This document shows, in pieces, positions 45,898 to 54,687 of a DNA stretch of 64,000 nucleotides. Each line of letters begins with the position of its first letter. Position 1 is the first letter of the stretch. The translations under genes and the position numbers were made by a program. Source of the stretch: Olivibacter sp. XZL3 (GTDB lineage Bacteria; Bacteroidota; Bacteroidia; Sphingobacteriales; Sphingobacteriaceae); the NCBI RefSeq assembly GCF_004368405.1, contig NZ_SBJH01000046.1:54653-118652 (forward strand), read 5' to 3'. The notes below the pieces were generated by a model. It made no database searches. It worked only from the letters and a program-made list of their open reading frames with translations, and was not told the DNA's origin.

Positions 45898-48279
45898 ATG
45901 TTTCAAAACTATATTAAAATCGCTTGGCGAAATATTAAGAAATACAGAAAGTACTCCTTGCTTCACCTGTTAGGTTTAGGCTTAGGGATTACCACCTGTT
46001 TATTTTTATATTTATATATCGATTTCCATCGGAGTTTCGACCGCTTCCATACCGAAGGCGACCGCACATTTAGGCTTGTACACGAATTGCACCTGGAAAC
46101 AACGGAATATAACAAGGGCGGATCTTATGCCATTTACCAGGCATTACTCACGGAAATACCCGAAGTAGAAAAAGCTGCTTTCGAACTGGGAAACCAAGAG
46201 TTTACGTTAAAGATCAACGATCAACTTTACAAAACCGATAAAAAAGTAGCCCTTACTACTTCCGCCTGGTTTGATATTTTCGATTTTGAATGGCTTGCGG
46301 GAACGCCAACAGAACTCAACGCGCCTAATACCGTCGCACTTACAAAGCGGGTGGCTAAAAAGTACTTTGGCAATACCGATCCGCTCGGTCAAACCATTCT
46401 TGTAGAAAGTAAACATCCGTTCAAGGTTGTGGGTGTTATTGACGATTCGCGCAGCAATACAAGCGTTAATGCAGACATGTACCTTTCTTTTGCCTCGATT
46501 AAAACCTTGCAGCCCGACCTAATGGATGACTTTTTCACCTATTGGGCTTATTTCAACTCAAGTAACAGCGTCTTCTTAACCCTAAGCGATGCCGCTCAGA
46601 AAAACGCGGTGGAAAAGAAACTTATGCAGTTAGCAAAAAAGAATCTTGACCCCAGTATAGCAAGCGCCTTTGTATATAAATTATTACCGCTGTATGATAC
46701 TCACTTTGATAATCGATATGGCGGAACGGTTAGCCATACCCTATTAACGATTTTAACAATCATCGGAAGCTGCATCATGTTGATCGCAGGGATCAACTAC
46801 GTTAATCTTAGCATTGCCCAGCAAGCACGCAGAAGCATGGAAATAGGTACACGCAAAGTTCTTGGCGGCAGTAAATGGCAGCTATTTATGCAATTCATGG
46901 CCGAGTCGGTCTTAATTTCCTTAATGGCATTGCTTATCGGACTGGCGGGTCTGAAAGTTCTACTGCCGCTGGCAAATGAATATTTATTGGGCAAAGAGCC
47001 GATTCAGGTCCTTTCCTGGAGCCGACTCTGGTTTTTTTCAGGAGGCCTTTGGCTGATCGTAACCTTAGGCGCGGGTTTATATCCCGCCTATGTTATGGGT
47101 CGACTTCAACTGCATGAGGCACTAAAGAATAGGCTTTCGTTAAAAAAAGGTGTGGGCAGGCAATCACTGGTGGTTCTCCAAAGTGTGATTGCACAGATAA
47201 TGATCATGGTAACGGTTGTAATCGTATTCCAGGTCAATTACCTCCGCAATACCGATATAGGCTTTAATCGCGAATCGGTTATGGTCATCTCTCTTCCCAA
47301 GGAAGCCGGCAATAACATGAACGTTTTGAACAAGCTCCTTTCTGCTGATCCGAGAGTATTGCAACACAGTTTTTGCTTTCAAGGACCGGCAAATGATCAA
47401 CGATGGGGCGGTACCGTCTTATTTGATAATCGAGCCGACTGGGAAACTTGGGCAGCTCGCTATGCTTATGCAGATACGGCTTATTGCAGCACTTTTGGCC
47501 TGCAGTTGGTTGCCGGACGCAACTTCCGAGCAAACACGGCCTCCCACGAATACTTAGTCAACGAACTAATGGTTTCCATGTTAGGTTACGATGATCCACA
47601 ACAGGTATTGGGCAAGTCGCTATTAGCTGGGGGAATGCACGACGAAGCCGCCGGTGTCATCGTGGGCGTTGTTAAAAACTATAACACCAACTACCTTTCC
47701 GAACCCATTAACCCAACAGTAATAGGCAGTAAGCCTGCCATGTACTCTTCTTTGGCCGTGAAGTTTTCGCCGGAAAATATAACTGGATTAATCGCCGATT
47801 TACAAAAAGAATGGCGAGCCTTATTTCCAAATACCCTTTTTGATTTTACCTTTCTGGACGATCAGATTGACGCCTTGTATACAAAAGAAATACAGCAACA
47901 ACGATTGGTATGGATCGCTTCTTCCATTGCAATAACCATCAGTTCGCTTGGATTGCTAGGTATGATCGCGCTGGTAATTTTACATCGCACCAAAGAAATT
48001 GGCGTACGTAAAGTATTCGGTGCCTCGGTACAAAGCATTGTATTTATACTTTCTTTTAACTTCGTCCGTATTGTAGGCATCGCCTTTGTTATCGCTGCCC
48101 CGATTGCTTGGTGGGCGATAAATAAATGGCTAGCGGATTTTGCTCACCGCATCGATCTTCAATGGTGGATGTTCGCCCTCGGCGGAGGCGCTGCTTTCAT
48201 TATTGCAATAAGCACCGTAGCTGTTCAGGCGATAAAAGCCGCTCTAGCCAATCCGGTAGATTCGTTAAGGGATGAGTAA
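45898..48279 (+). CDS. MacB/FtsX-type ABC permease 9
   Basis: This protein has 793 residues from the ATG at 45898 ([18 protein letters not shown]); an in-frame TTG at 45871 is less likely. Motifs are MEIGTRKVLGGSKWQL near residue 314 and [16 protein letters not shown] near 698. The C-terminus is NPVDSLRDE. It is the last intact gene of the three-gene unit. Its final 48 codon bases plus 25 bases of spacer are repeated at 49003-49075. Confidence 0.93.
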   Translation: MFQNYIKIAWRNIKKYRKYSLLHLLGLGLGITTCLFLYLYIDFHRSFDRFHTEGDRTFRLVHELHLETTEYNKGGSYAIYQALLTEIPEVEKAAFELGNQEFTLKINDQLYKTDKKVALTTSAWFDIFDFEWLAGTPTELNAPNTVALTKRVAKKYFGNTDPLGQTILVESKHPFKVVGVIDDSRSNTSVNADMYLSFASIKTLQPDLMDDFFTYWAYFNSSNSVFLTLSDAAQKNAVEKKLMQLAKKNLDPSIASAFVYKLLPLYDTHFDNRYGGTVSHTLLTILTIIGSCIMLIAGINYVNLSIAQQARRSMEIGTRKVLGGSKWQLFMQFMAESVLISLMALLIGLAGLKVLLPLANEYLLGKEPIQVLSWSRLWFFSGGLWLIVTLGAGLYPAYVMGRLQLHEALKNRLSLKKGVGRQSLVVLQSVIAQIMIMVTVVIVFQVNYLRNTDIGFNRESVMVISLPKEAGNNMNVLNKLLSADPRVLQHSFCFQGPANDQRWGGTVLFDNRADWETWAARYAYADTAYCSTFGLQLVAGRNFRANTASHEYLVNELMVSMLGYDDPQQVLGKSLLAGGMHDEAAGVIVGVVKNYNTNYLSEPINPTVIGSKPAMYSSLAVKFSPENITGLIADLQKEWRALFPNTLFDFTFLDDQIDALYTKEIQQQRLVWIASSIAITISSLGLLGMIALVILHRTKEIGVRKVFGASVQSIVFILSFNFVRIVGIAFVIAAPIAWWAINKWLADFAHRIDLQWWMFALGGGAAFIIAISTVAVQAIKAALANPVDSLRDE

Positions 48280-48304
48280 ACGATGTTTTACGTTGTAAGT
48301 AATA
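48232..48304 (+). repeat. 73-bp direct repeat, copy 1
   Basis: This copy covers the last 16 codons of permease 9 and the first 25 bases of spacer. It matches 49003-49075 at 70 of 73 positions and flanks the toxin-antitoxin module. Confidence 0.85.
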
Positions 48305-48337
48305 GGTTGTAGGAAGAGGAGGCCCCGGTTTCAGAGG

Positions 48338-48723
48338 TCACCAAACAAGAGCGACATTGTATAACTTAAAGTTTTTGTCCTTCGAAATAATTTGTAGATT
48401 GTTTGTCAAAGATTGACAAATTATAATTCTGTCAAAAGGGTCGCGATGGTGGAACGGTAATGTGGAGATCTTTATTGTATCGTCAAGACTGATAGGTAAA
48501 AGTTGGAAACCATTTAAGGAGATGATATCTTCAATCCGCGCAAAAGGCTCACTTAATTCGAGCTTTTAAGGCTGATCTTGACGGCGATCTCCCATAAACT
48601 GGCGATGCTAACGTAGTTCACCGCTCCTTTCCTTTCGATATTCTTCTTTGCCTTCGCAGATAGTTGGCTATCACCACTTAAAAACCAAATAAAGGTATGC
48701 GTGTCAAGCAAATTATGCTGCAT
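48338..48723 (-). pseudogene. PIN-domain (VapC-type) toxin, frameshifted
   Basis: On the - strand from the ATG at 48723 the frame reads MQHNLLDTHTFIWFLSGDSQ and then VSIASLWEIAVKISL before a TAA shortly after. Restoring one base in an A run near the break continues it as KLELSEPFARIEDIISLNGF, FHHRDPFDRIIICQSL and a stop at 48338. The PIN acidic residues are present (Asp in LLDTHT, Glu in LWEI, Asp in HRDPFDR). It overlaps the antitoxin stop by one base (TAATG). A genuine single-base deletion or a homopolymer sequencing error would both fit. Confidence 0.8.
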
Positions 48724-48938
48724 TACGTATATTCTTTGAAATCCTCTAGCGGTTCGTCAAAATCGTCACGCATTTTGAACATTCCCTTTGCACTACCAAA
48801 TTTTGGAACTTTTTGTTGCTGAGGCCTCTCTCGGTTCTTTTGTGCTTTTGTCACCAAAAAATCGATAAAATCTGCCACCTCTGCCCTCATATGTTCTGGA
48901 AGAGATTCCAATTTACTATATAACAGACGATTATCCAT
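48723..48938 (-). CDS. DUF2281-type VapB-like antitoxin
   Basis: This 71-residue protein has an N-terminal helix pair typical of DUF2281 antitoxins (LYSKLESLPEHMRAEVADFI, then DFLVTKAQ) and a flexible charged C-terminus (FKMRDDFDEPLEDFKEYT) that in relatives wraps the PIN toxin. A canonical Shine-Dalgarno AGGAGG lies six bases before the ATG, unusual next to genes that have none, and TATCTTTG at 48965-48958 (- strand) is a good -7 box. With the toxin frameshifted, this may be an orphan antitoxin. Confidence 0.8.
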   Translation of the reverse strand: MDNRLLYSKLESLPEHMRAEVADFIDFLVTKAQKNRERPQQQKVPKFGSAKGMFKMRDDFDEPLEDFKEYT

Positions 48939-48944
48939 AACATT

Positions 48945-48965
48945 CCTCCTAAGATATCAAAGATA
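48945..48965 (-). promoter_or_regulatory. -7 box and Shine-Dalgarno of the antitoxin gene
   Basis: On the - strand TATCTTTG (48965-48958) is followed after seven bases by AGGAGG (48950-48945), six bases before the ATG. It is the only strong Shine-Dalgarno that I noticed in the window. Confidence 0.55.
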
Positions 48966-49002
48966 GTAAAAATTATTCTACCAGTGCATGGGAAGATAAT
49001 TT

Positions 49003-49075
49003 ATAAAAGCCGCTCTAGCCGATCCGGTAGATTCGTTAAGGGACGAGTAAACGATGTTTTAAGTTGTAAGTAATA
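49003..49075 (+). repeat. 73-bp direct repeat, copy 2, carrying a permease 3' scar
   Basis: Bases 49003-49050 read IKAALADPVDSLRDE and TAA, the permease tail, with nothing permease-like upstream. The match to 48232-48304 continues for 25 bases past the stop, with three differences in total. The toxin-antitoxin module lies between the copies, replacing the body of whatever gene ended here. Confidence 0.85.
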
Positions 49076-49092
49076 AGTCATCAGATCTTCAA

Positions 49093-49320
49093 TTAACTTC
49101 GGTTACTTTCTTTCAACTCCAGATCACCATAAAGCTTCATTAACAACTCACAAGGATCAACGTCTATTGCTTTCGCAATCAATACCAATTCGTCTGCTCT
49201 TAATTTTGCCGTCGGATTGAGCGAAAGTTCACTAATACGCGGTTTACTTAAGCCGGTGCGCCTTGCTACCAACGATTTATTTACCGACTTTTTTGCTAAA
49301 TATTCTCCTAATGGGGTCAT
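49093..49320 (-). CDS. XRE-family HTH regulator
   Basis: This 75-residue protein is a single Cro/C1-type HTH: VNKSLVARRTGLSKPRISEL followed by RADELVLIAKAIDVDPCELL. It is divergent from the double-HEPN gene, and the 217-base spacer holds a perfect inverted repeat at 49415-49435 plus a half-site at 49371-49381. The likely role is repression of its own gene and of the HEPN gene, by analogy with other HTH-controlled HEPN loci; this is an inference from layout. Confidence 0.85.
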   Translation of the reverse strand: MTPLGEYLAKKSVNKSLVARRTGLSKPRISELSLNPTAKLRADELVLIAKAIDVDPCELLMKLYGDLELKESNRS

Positions 49321-49414
49321 ACGATCAATTTTATAGTCGCTTGTACAGGCAAATATTCAATTTATACAGGTTTTCTTTACATTTTGTTTGAAAATTGAAA
49401 TTAATTCTGTAAAA

Positions 49415-49435
49415 TTGTAAAGATTTTCTTTACAA
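49415..49435. promoter_or_regulatory. inverted-repeat operator between XRE and HEPN genes
   Basis: TTGTAAAGA and TCTTTACAA form perfect 9-bp arms with a 3-bp centre. A half-site TTTTCTTTACA recurs at 49371-49381, 56 bases to the left. It is a suitable site for an XRE dimer controlling both divergent genes. Confidence 0.6.
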
Positions 49436-49537
49436 GAACGTTTTAAGCAACATTTGTAAGCACTTTTCGCTACAGCGTCCCTTATCTCTTTAATCGTGCA
49501 TCAATAGCGATAGGTGTCATCATTAAATTCATCGAAT

Positions 49538-51304
49538 ATGAACAAAATTAAAACCATTCTGAAAACATTAGCGGAAAAGATACCGGTTGATTGTATCTAT
49601 GAATTTCCTTACTCTTTTTTAGGAAATGAGAAATTTCATCTTCTTGTGGTTATTGATCCTAAATGCCAGGTTGCCACTAAAACGCTGGAACCGATGGCCG
49701 AGCTATGCTTGCCTGAAACACGCTTGCATAGTTATTCCTTGATTCCCTATGGCGAATTGAAAACAGCGATCAAAAATGGGACACTTCATTATTCCTTAGC
49801 CTGTCGTAAGCAACATTTAAAACTCAGCCTCGGGAAAAAACCGATTCCAGATCTTACCCGAACAGAGTTGGAAAGTATCCGTACGAAGGCACGGGAACAC
49901 TATGAGAAAGCAACCACCAAACAGCGCGATTTCTTGGACGGTATGGAGTTTTACTGCAACAAAGAAAACTTTGAACAGGCGCTCTTTATGCTGCACCAAG
50001 CCGCTGAGTTAACTTTTCGGGGTATCGAACAGGCAATCTTTAAGCGTGATCGTCCAAGTCACAGCTTACAGGAGCACATCAAGTTAATAGCAAAATACAT
50101 CCCTCCGTTTGTCGATCTAGTTGGCAAAGAAAATCCTTATCGTTACCGATTGCTGAAGCTAATCGATCAATCTTATACCGCAGTGCGTTATCAACGGCAA
50201 TTCGATGTGGAGAAAGAGGAAATTGACCAGTTGATACTTACGCTAATCCCTGTTTTAGACTGGTGCAACGACTATTATCGTGCGTGCATCGCTGAGCTTG
50301 ATGGGATGATACAACAATCCTCAAACCAACCGGAAGTAGGATCAACCATGGCTTTTACGCCAACGGCAGTTGCCTTATCTTTTCCCGACACCCTTATCAA
50401 GCAGCTGGGAGAAGCAGCTATAAAGACGCTGACCGCTATTTGCACCAATCTCATCAAAAGGGAATCCCTCCAACAACTCGTTCTTATTGGCCACGAAGCC
50501 GGTGAATCGAAAAAGGTCGCACTCTACCAGCCAGACGCCTTCGACGCTGTGCAAACACCACATTGTTTTCTGCTCGGCATCGGTTCCGGAAAGAGTACCT
50601 CTAAAAGTCATACCATCGTCCACACCGACATTCGAGTTACGGTCATCCTGTGCGCATGTCCGCGAGCAAGCCAAGCGTTAGAAAAGAAAAACCGCTTCTT
50701 TCTGCAAACGCTTAACCATGGCACAACGCTCTTTATCGATGCAGATAAAGGTCCCTTCACCATTCCAAAACCGGATTGGTCCATGACTTTGGAAAAAGCG
50801 AAAGCCGTTTGGAATTACCGAAAATATAAAGCCGATACCTTTCTTGCTTGCGCGGATCAAGCTCTTCGGGAAAGGCAAGACACCCAAATCACTATTTTCC
50901 TCCTGTCACAGAGTATGGAACAGCTCTGCGTCGGATTAATTTACGCCTGTCTCGGTTACCATGCGGATCAGAGCACCATTCCGTTTTTGCTTCAGGTAAC
51001 CAAACTGATATCCCCGCAGCTAGCTGATTGCTTTGCCTTCGGTGGAGATACCACCAGACAGGCGCTCAAGTCGCTCGCCAACAGCCTACCGGCTATCCGT
51101 TACAAGAAAGAAGCTGCCCCTAGTGACATTGCGTTAGCAACCGCTATGGCCTGCTATGAACGTTTTTATGCTATTGCGAAGCTTTGCTGCACCACTAACT
51201 TTTCGCAATTAGAAAAACAGATCCAGCAAGCATGTGCTATAAATCAAGATTTGGTCGAAACGGCAGTTGACGCCCCTGCCGACGAACCGAGCAAGGTGTC
51301 ATAG
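49538..51304 (+). CDS. tandem (NTase-like)-HEPN protein
   Basis: This protein has 588 residues from the ATG at 49538; a GTG at 49514 would add eight. It looks like an internally duplicated protein. A nucleotidyltransferase-like alpha/beta segment (about 5-100, FHLLVVIDPK) precedes a HEPN helical domain (about 120-260, EQALFMLHQAAELTFRGIEQ, then RDRPSHSL). A second alpha/beta segment (about 310-430, HCFLLGIGSG, VTVILCACPRAS) precedes a second HEPN-like domain (about 440-570, FLLSQSMEQLCVGLIYACLG). The first HEPN keeps an Arg-x4-His (about 170-175) like the HEPN RNase motif; the second does not. The alpha/beta parts lack a clear GS-x-DxD centre and may be inactive. HEPN/MNT proteins are typically toxins or defence effectors; that role here is inference. 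Confidence 0.75.
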   Translation: MNKIKTILKTLAEKIPVDCIYEFPYSFLGNEKFHLLVVIDPKCQVATKTLEPMAELCLPETRLHSYSLIPYGELKTAIKNGTLHYSLACRKQHLKLSLGKKPIPDLTRTELESIRTKAREHYEKATTKQRDFLDGMEFYCNKENFEQALFMLHQAAELTFRGIEQAIFKRDRPSHSLQEHIKLIAKYIPPFVDLVGKENPYRYRLLKLIDQSYTAVRYQRQFDVEKEEIDQLILTLIPVLDWCNDYYRACIAELDGMIQQSSNQPEVGSTMAFTPTAVALSFPDTLIKQLGEAAIKTLTAICTNLIKRESLQQLVLIGHEAGESKKVALYQPDAFDAVQTPHCFLLGIGSGKSTSKSHTIVHTDIRVTVILCACPRASQALEKKNRFFLQTLNHGTTLFIDADKGPFTIPKPDWSMTLEKAKAVWNYRKYKADTFLACADQALRERQDTQITIFLLSQSMEQLCVGLIYACLGYHADQSTIPFLLQVTKLISPQLADCFAFGGDTTRQALKSLANSLPAIRYKKEAAPSDIALATAMACYERFYAIAKLCCTTNFSQLEKQIQQACAINQDLVETAVDAPADEPSKVS

Positions 51305-51355
51305 TCTCTTCTAAACCTGGCTATGCCCTTGCGTAAACATCTTATCTTCGACAAT

Positions 51356-51383
51356 AAATTTTGCGGTGTAGGCCGCAAAATTT
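51356..51383. terminator. bidirectional terminator
   Basis: A perfect 11-bp stem (AAATTTTGCGG paired with CCGCAAAATTT) has a 6-nt loop. It lies between the convergent HEPN and phnA genes. AT-rich flanks on both sides fit use in both directions. Confidence 0.75.
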
Positions 51384-51403
51384 ATATCCTCCGCTGAATC
51401 GGG

Positions 51404-51976
51404 TTATTGTCTACGCAGGTATTTAGTGAGGATCACGATCAGCTGCCCTTCTACCCTTCCCTCTATCTGTTCCGGATTATCCTCCACTAAACGGATATTT
51501 TTCACCACTGTGCCCAATTTCGCCGAGAGCGAACTTCCCTTTACATCCAATGTTTTAGTCAAAACCACTGAATCACCGTTTTGGAGCACATTGCCATTCG
51601 CATCTTTATGCACAGGTTTAGCGGCTTCCCCTTCTTCAAAGGAACCGGCTTGTGCCCACGCGAGCGTGTCTTCCTCCAGATAAAGAATATCCAGCGCATC
51701 CGCCGCCCAGCTTTCACCTTTCAAGCGATTGAGCACCCGCCAAGCCAATACCTGCACGGCTGGGATTGCGCTCCACATAACATCGGGCAAAAAACGCCAA
51801 TCTTCGGCAGAAAAGCTGGCGGTTCCTTCCAGCTGAGCAGCCAGCTCTTTTGCGACTACGATTTCATTATCCGAATAACTGTCAGGAGTTACACTGTAAA
51901 CCACTACTTCGCCTTCTTTGCCACTTAATTCGCACTTCCCTCCGCTTCTGGCCATAAGGGTATCATTTATTACCAT
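51404..51976 (-). CDS. PhnA-family protein
   Basis: This 190-residue protein combines an N-terminal PhnA-type Zn-ribbon-like start (RSGGKCELSGKEGEVVVYSV), a middle helical region (WRFLPDVMWSAIPAVQVLAW), and a C-terminal PhnA domain (KDANGNVLQNGDSVVLTKTL then DVKGSSLSAKLGTVVKNIRL). The second Cys pair of the classic ribbon is missing, so metal binding is doubtful. Despite its name the family is not part of phosphonate breakdown in most genomes, and no phosphonate gene is near. A TATCTTTG -7 box lies 23 bases upstream of the ATG. Confidence 0.85.
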   Translation of the reverse strand: MVINDTLMARSGGKCELSGKEGEVVVYSVTPDSYSDNEIVVAKELAAQLEGTASFSAEDWRFLPDVMWSAIPAVQVLAWRVLNRLKGESWAADALDILYLEEDTLAWAQAGSFEEGEAAKPVHKDANGNVLQNGDSVVLTKTLDVKGSSLSAKLGTVVKNIRLVEDNPEQIEGRVEGQLIVILTKYLRRQ

Positions 51977-51998
51977 GTTGCAATTTGTTGTTAGCTTG

Positions 51999-52006
51999 CA
52001 AAGATA
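51999..52006 (-). promoter_or_regulatory. -7 box TATCTTTG of the phnA gene
   Basis: On the - strand TATCTTTG matches TAnnTTTG and lies 22 bases before the ATG at 51976. It is divergent from operator 6. Confidence 0.5.
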
Positions 52007-52076
52007 CGTTTTTAAGACCGCTTAAATACGGGCTTTCCTTTATCTCCTGCTAGACACCTAAGTTGTTAAACCCACC

Positions 52077-52114
52077 TGTACGGAAATGAACACCGATTTG
52101 TTCATTTCCGTACA
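52077..52114 (+). promoter_or_regulatory. paired dyad operator 6
   Basis: TGTACGGAAATGAACA (52077-52092) and TGTTCATTTCCGTACA (52099-52114) are separated by 6 bp and are exact reverse complements, so the site is also a perfect 16-bp inverted repeat. Confidence 0.8.
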
Positions 52115-52165
52115 GCGCTTCTATCAACCCCCTTATTGGAAGCCGCAATAAAGCCCTTTTTAATA

Positions 52166-52181
52166 TGGCCGCTTAATTGTA
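52166..52181 (+). promoter_or_regulatory. sigma-54-like element 6
   Basis: TGGCCGCTTAATTGTA fits TGGC-N7-TTG with GG-N10-GT. It starts 52 bases after operator 6 and lies 92 bases before the permease ATG. Confidence 0.6.
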
Positions 52182-52272
52182 CAATAAAATAAAGCTTCCT
52201 GAATTTTAGAATACCAGAGCAAATAGGCCCATTGATTCGGAGAAGAATAGAAGCATCATTAAAACAGACAAA

Positions 52273-54687
52273 ATGTGGACAAATTATTTAAAGATTGCCT
52301 GGCGCAATCTTCAAGCAGATAAGCCTTATTCCTCTATAAACATCTTGGGCCTGGCTCTGGGCATAGCTGCCACGATCCTCATCCTCTTCTATATATTAGA
52401 TGAGCTAAGTTATGATAGCTATCATGAAAAAGCCGATCGCATTTATCGTTTAGAAGCAGACTTCCTTGTAAACGGTAACACCTTTCGCGAACGCACGGTC
52501 CCTGCACCCTTCGGTGCAGTATTGACTAAAGATTATCCGAAGATTGAAAACTACGCCCGCATATTAGGTCCGAGAAAGTCTTTAGTAAAGAACCCCGGGG
52601 ATACACAAACTTTCGCAGAAGCCAATACGGTATTTGCTGACGCTTCCATATTCGACATCTTCACGCTACCTGTGCTCGCAGGGAATCCACGTGTCAGTCT
52701 GCGCGAACCAAACACGATGGTTATCTCCGAATCAGTTGCTAAAAAATACTTCCACAGCATTCAGGTAGTAGGAAAGACACTGCACATGGACAACACATCC
52801 GACTATAAAATTGTGGGTGTTATTAAAGACATGCCTACCCAGTCGCATATCCGCTTTGATATTATACAAGCGATGGCCGGCAATGCCGAAAGCAAAGAAG
52901 TAAACTGGATGAGCGATAATTTTGTGACCTATTTACTTACTAAACCAAATTTAGATATCAAGGAGTTAAACACTTACTTGATAGAAGCCACCCGAAAATA
53001 CATGGATGGGCCTTTGAAAAAGATGACCGGCAGCAGCATTGCCGAGCTGGATGCTCACCAAGAATATTTCCGCTACAACAGCATGCCTATTACAGATATT
53101 CACTTGAAGTCGACCTTATCGGATGAGGCGGAGCCTTCAGGAAGTATACAGACGGTTCATCTATTCATGATAATTGCAGTGATGATCCTTTTGATAGCGT
53201 GCGCCAACTTTACCAACTTATCTACGGCTCGGGCTAGCAGAAGGTCAAAAGAGGTAGGCGTCCGTAAGGTATTGGGATCTACGCGATCTAAACTCATGGT
53301 ACAGTTTTTAACAGAGTCTATATTGATGAGTTTCTTCGCCTCACTTTTTGCCCTTATTCTTGTTGCTTTACTATTACCTTCTTTGAACCAAATTAGTGGA
53401 AAAGCCATTTCCCTTTCATTTCTGAAAACTTATTGGCTATTGGGAGGACTACTCTTCTTTTCGCTCCTCGTCGGATCGGTATCAGGTATATATCCGGCTT
53501 TCTTTCTCTCTGCTTTTGAACCGGCTAAAACCTTAAAAAGCAAAACGGCCAGTGGTTTAAAAGACCGCGGACTACGAAGCGTATTAGTAATTTTTCAGTT
53601 CGCCGCAGCCATCATTCTTATTATTAGTACCTGCGTTATTTTAACGCAATTACATTTCATACAGAACGTACGGTTGGGCTATAACCGGGATCAAGTCCTG
53701 GTTATTAAAAATGGTTATTCACTGTGGAAACAGTTGCCAATCTTTAAAGAAGAACTAAAAAAGCTTCCGGGTGTGCAGTCGGTTAGCATTGCCCGTACGC
53801 TACCCACCGACCTGAACCGCAATGTCCATATTTTTTCTAAGGATCCGGCACGAAGCAGCGGCGAAGTAACAGGTATTGCCCAATGGGATATTGATCATGA
53901 TTACTTTGCGACCCTTGATATCGAGCTGTTAAAAGGCCGTAATTTCCTTGCCCATAGTATAACGGATTCATCTGCTATTTTGATCAATGAAAGCGCCGCA
54001 AAGTTATTAGCTTATAAAGATCCGCTTCATCAGTCCCTATATGAAGGGAATATAAAACGTGAGATCATTGGCGTAGTGAAGGACTTTAACGCGGGCTCTT
54101 TACACAGCACCGTCCCTCCCCTTGTTTTTTCCCTTACTGACATGGCGGATAACATTATCGTTCGTGTAAACACCAGTAATATATCACATCTGCTTAATCA
54201 AATCGAAGAACAGTACCATGGTATGGAGAAAATGGACGGACAGCCTTTTAGTTACTCCTTTCTGAATGAAAACTTCAATCGACTCTATGATGCGGAACAT
54301 CGGGCGGGAAAATTATTCTTCGTTGCTGCGGCTTTCGCCATATTCATTGCTTGTTTAGGTCTATTTGGCCTTATCAGTTACAGCTGCCAACAAAGAACCA
54401 AGGAAATCGGTATTCGAAAGGTGCTAGGTGCATCCGTTCCCTCGATTGCTCGAATGATTTCAATTGATTTTATCCGATTGGTTGGTTTGTCCATCTTGGT
54501 CGCTTCTCCTATTGCTTGGTGGGCGATGAACAATTGGCTGGAAAACTTTGCATATAAAATCGGCATACAGTGGTGGATGTTTTTGCTAGCTGGTGGCGTA
54601 GCTATAGCTATCGCTTTGCTTACCGTTAGTTTGCAAGCGATCAAAGCAGCTTTGGCTAATCCGGTAGACTCCTTAAGGAATGAGTAA
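52273..54687 (+). CDS. MacB/FtsX-type ABC permease 10
   Basis: This 804-residue paralogue is a one-gene unit. It begins MWTNYLKIAWRNLQADK, the only copy with Trp at position 2. Motifs are KEVGVRKVLGSTRSKL near residue 325 and [16 protein letters not shown] near 709; the C-terminus is NPVDSLRNE. Its first periplasmic domain shares the YLLTKPNLDIKELNTYL-type linker with no other copy here. Confidence 0.93.
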   Translation: MWTNYLKIAWRNLQADKPYSSINILGLALGIAATILILFYILDELSYDSYHEKADRIYRLEADFLVNGNTFRERTVPAPFGAVLTKDYPKIENYARILGPRKSLVKNPGDTQTFAEANTVFADASIFDIFTLPVLAGNPRVSLREPNTMVISESVAKKYFHSIQVVGKTLHMDNTSDYKIVGVIKDMPTQSHIRFDIIQAMAGNAESKEVNWMSDNFVTYLLTKPNLDIKELNTYLIEATRKYMDGPLKKMTGSSIAELDAHQEYFRYNSMPITDIHLKSTLSDEAEPSGSIQTVHLFMIIAVMILLIACANFTNLSTARASRRSKEVGVRKVLGSTRSKLMVQFLTESILMSFFASLFALILVALLLPSLNQISGKAISLSFLKTYWLLGGLLFFSLLVGSVSGIYPAFFLSAFEPAKTLKSKTASGLKDRGLRSVLVIFQFAAAIILIISTCVILTQLHFIQNVRLGYNRDQVLVIKNGYSLWKQLPIFKEELKKLPGVQSVSIARTLPTDLNRNVHIFSKDPARSSGEVTGIAQWDIDHDYFATLDIELLKGRNFLAHSITDSSAILINESAAKLLAYKDPLHQSLYEGNIKREIIGVVKDFNAGSLHSTVPPLVFSLTDMADNIIVRVNTSNISHLLNQIEEQYHGMEKMDGQPFSYSFLNENFNRLYDAEHRAGKLFFVAAAFAIFIACLGLFGLISYSCQQRTKEIGIRKVLGASVPSIARMISIDFIRLVGLSILVASPIAWWAMNNWLENFAYKIGIQWWMFLLAGGVAIAIALLTVSLQAIKAALANPVDSLRNE

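Noticed and set aside
51404-51976. Phosphonate utilisation role for the PhnA protein
   Set aside because: No phn transport or C-P lyase gene is in the window, and the family name is historical.
52077-52114. Perfect inverted repeat as an insertion-sequence end or terminator
   Set aside because: The same 16-bp units occur as pairs at six other permease promoters, there is no T tract and no transposase, so an operator explains it better.
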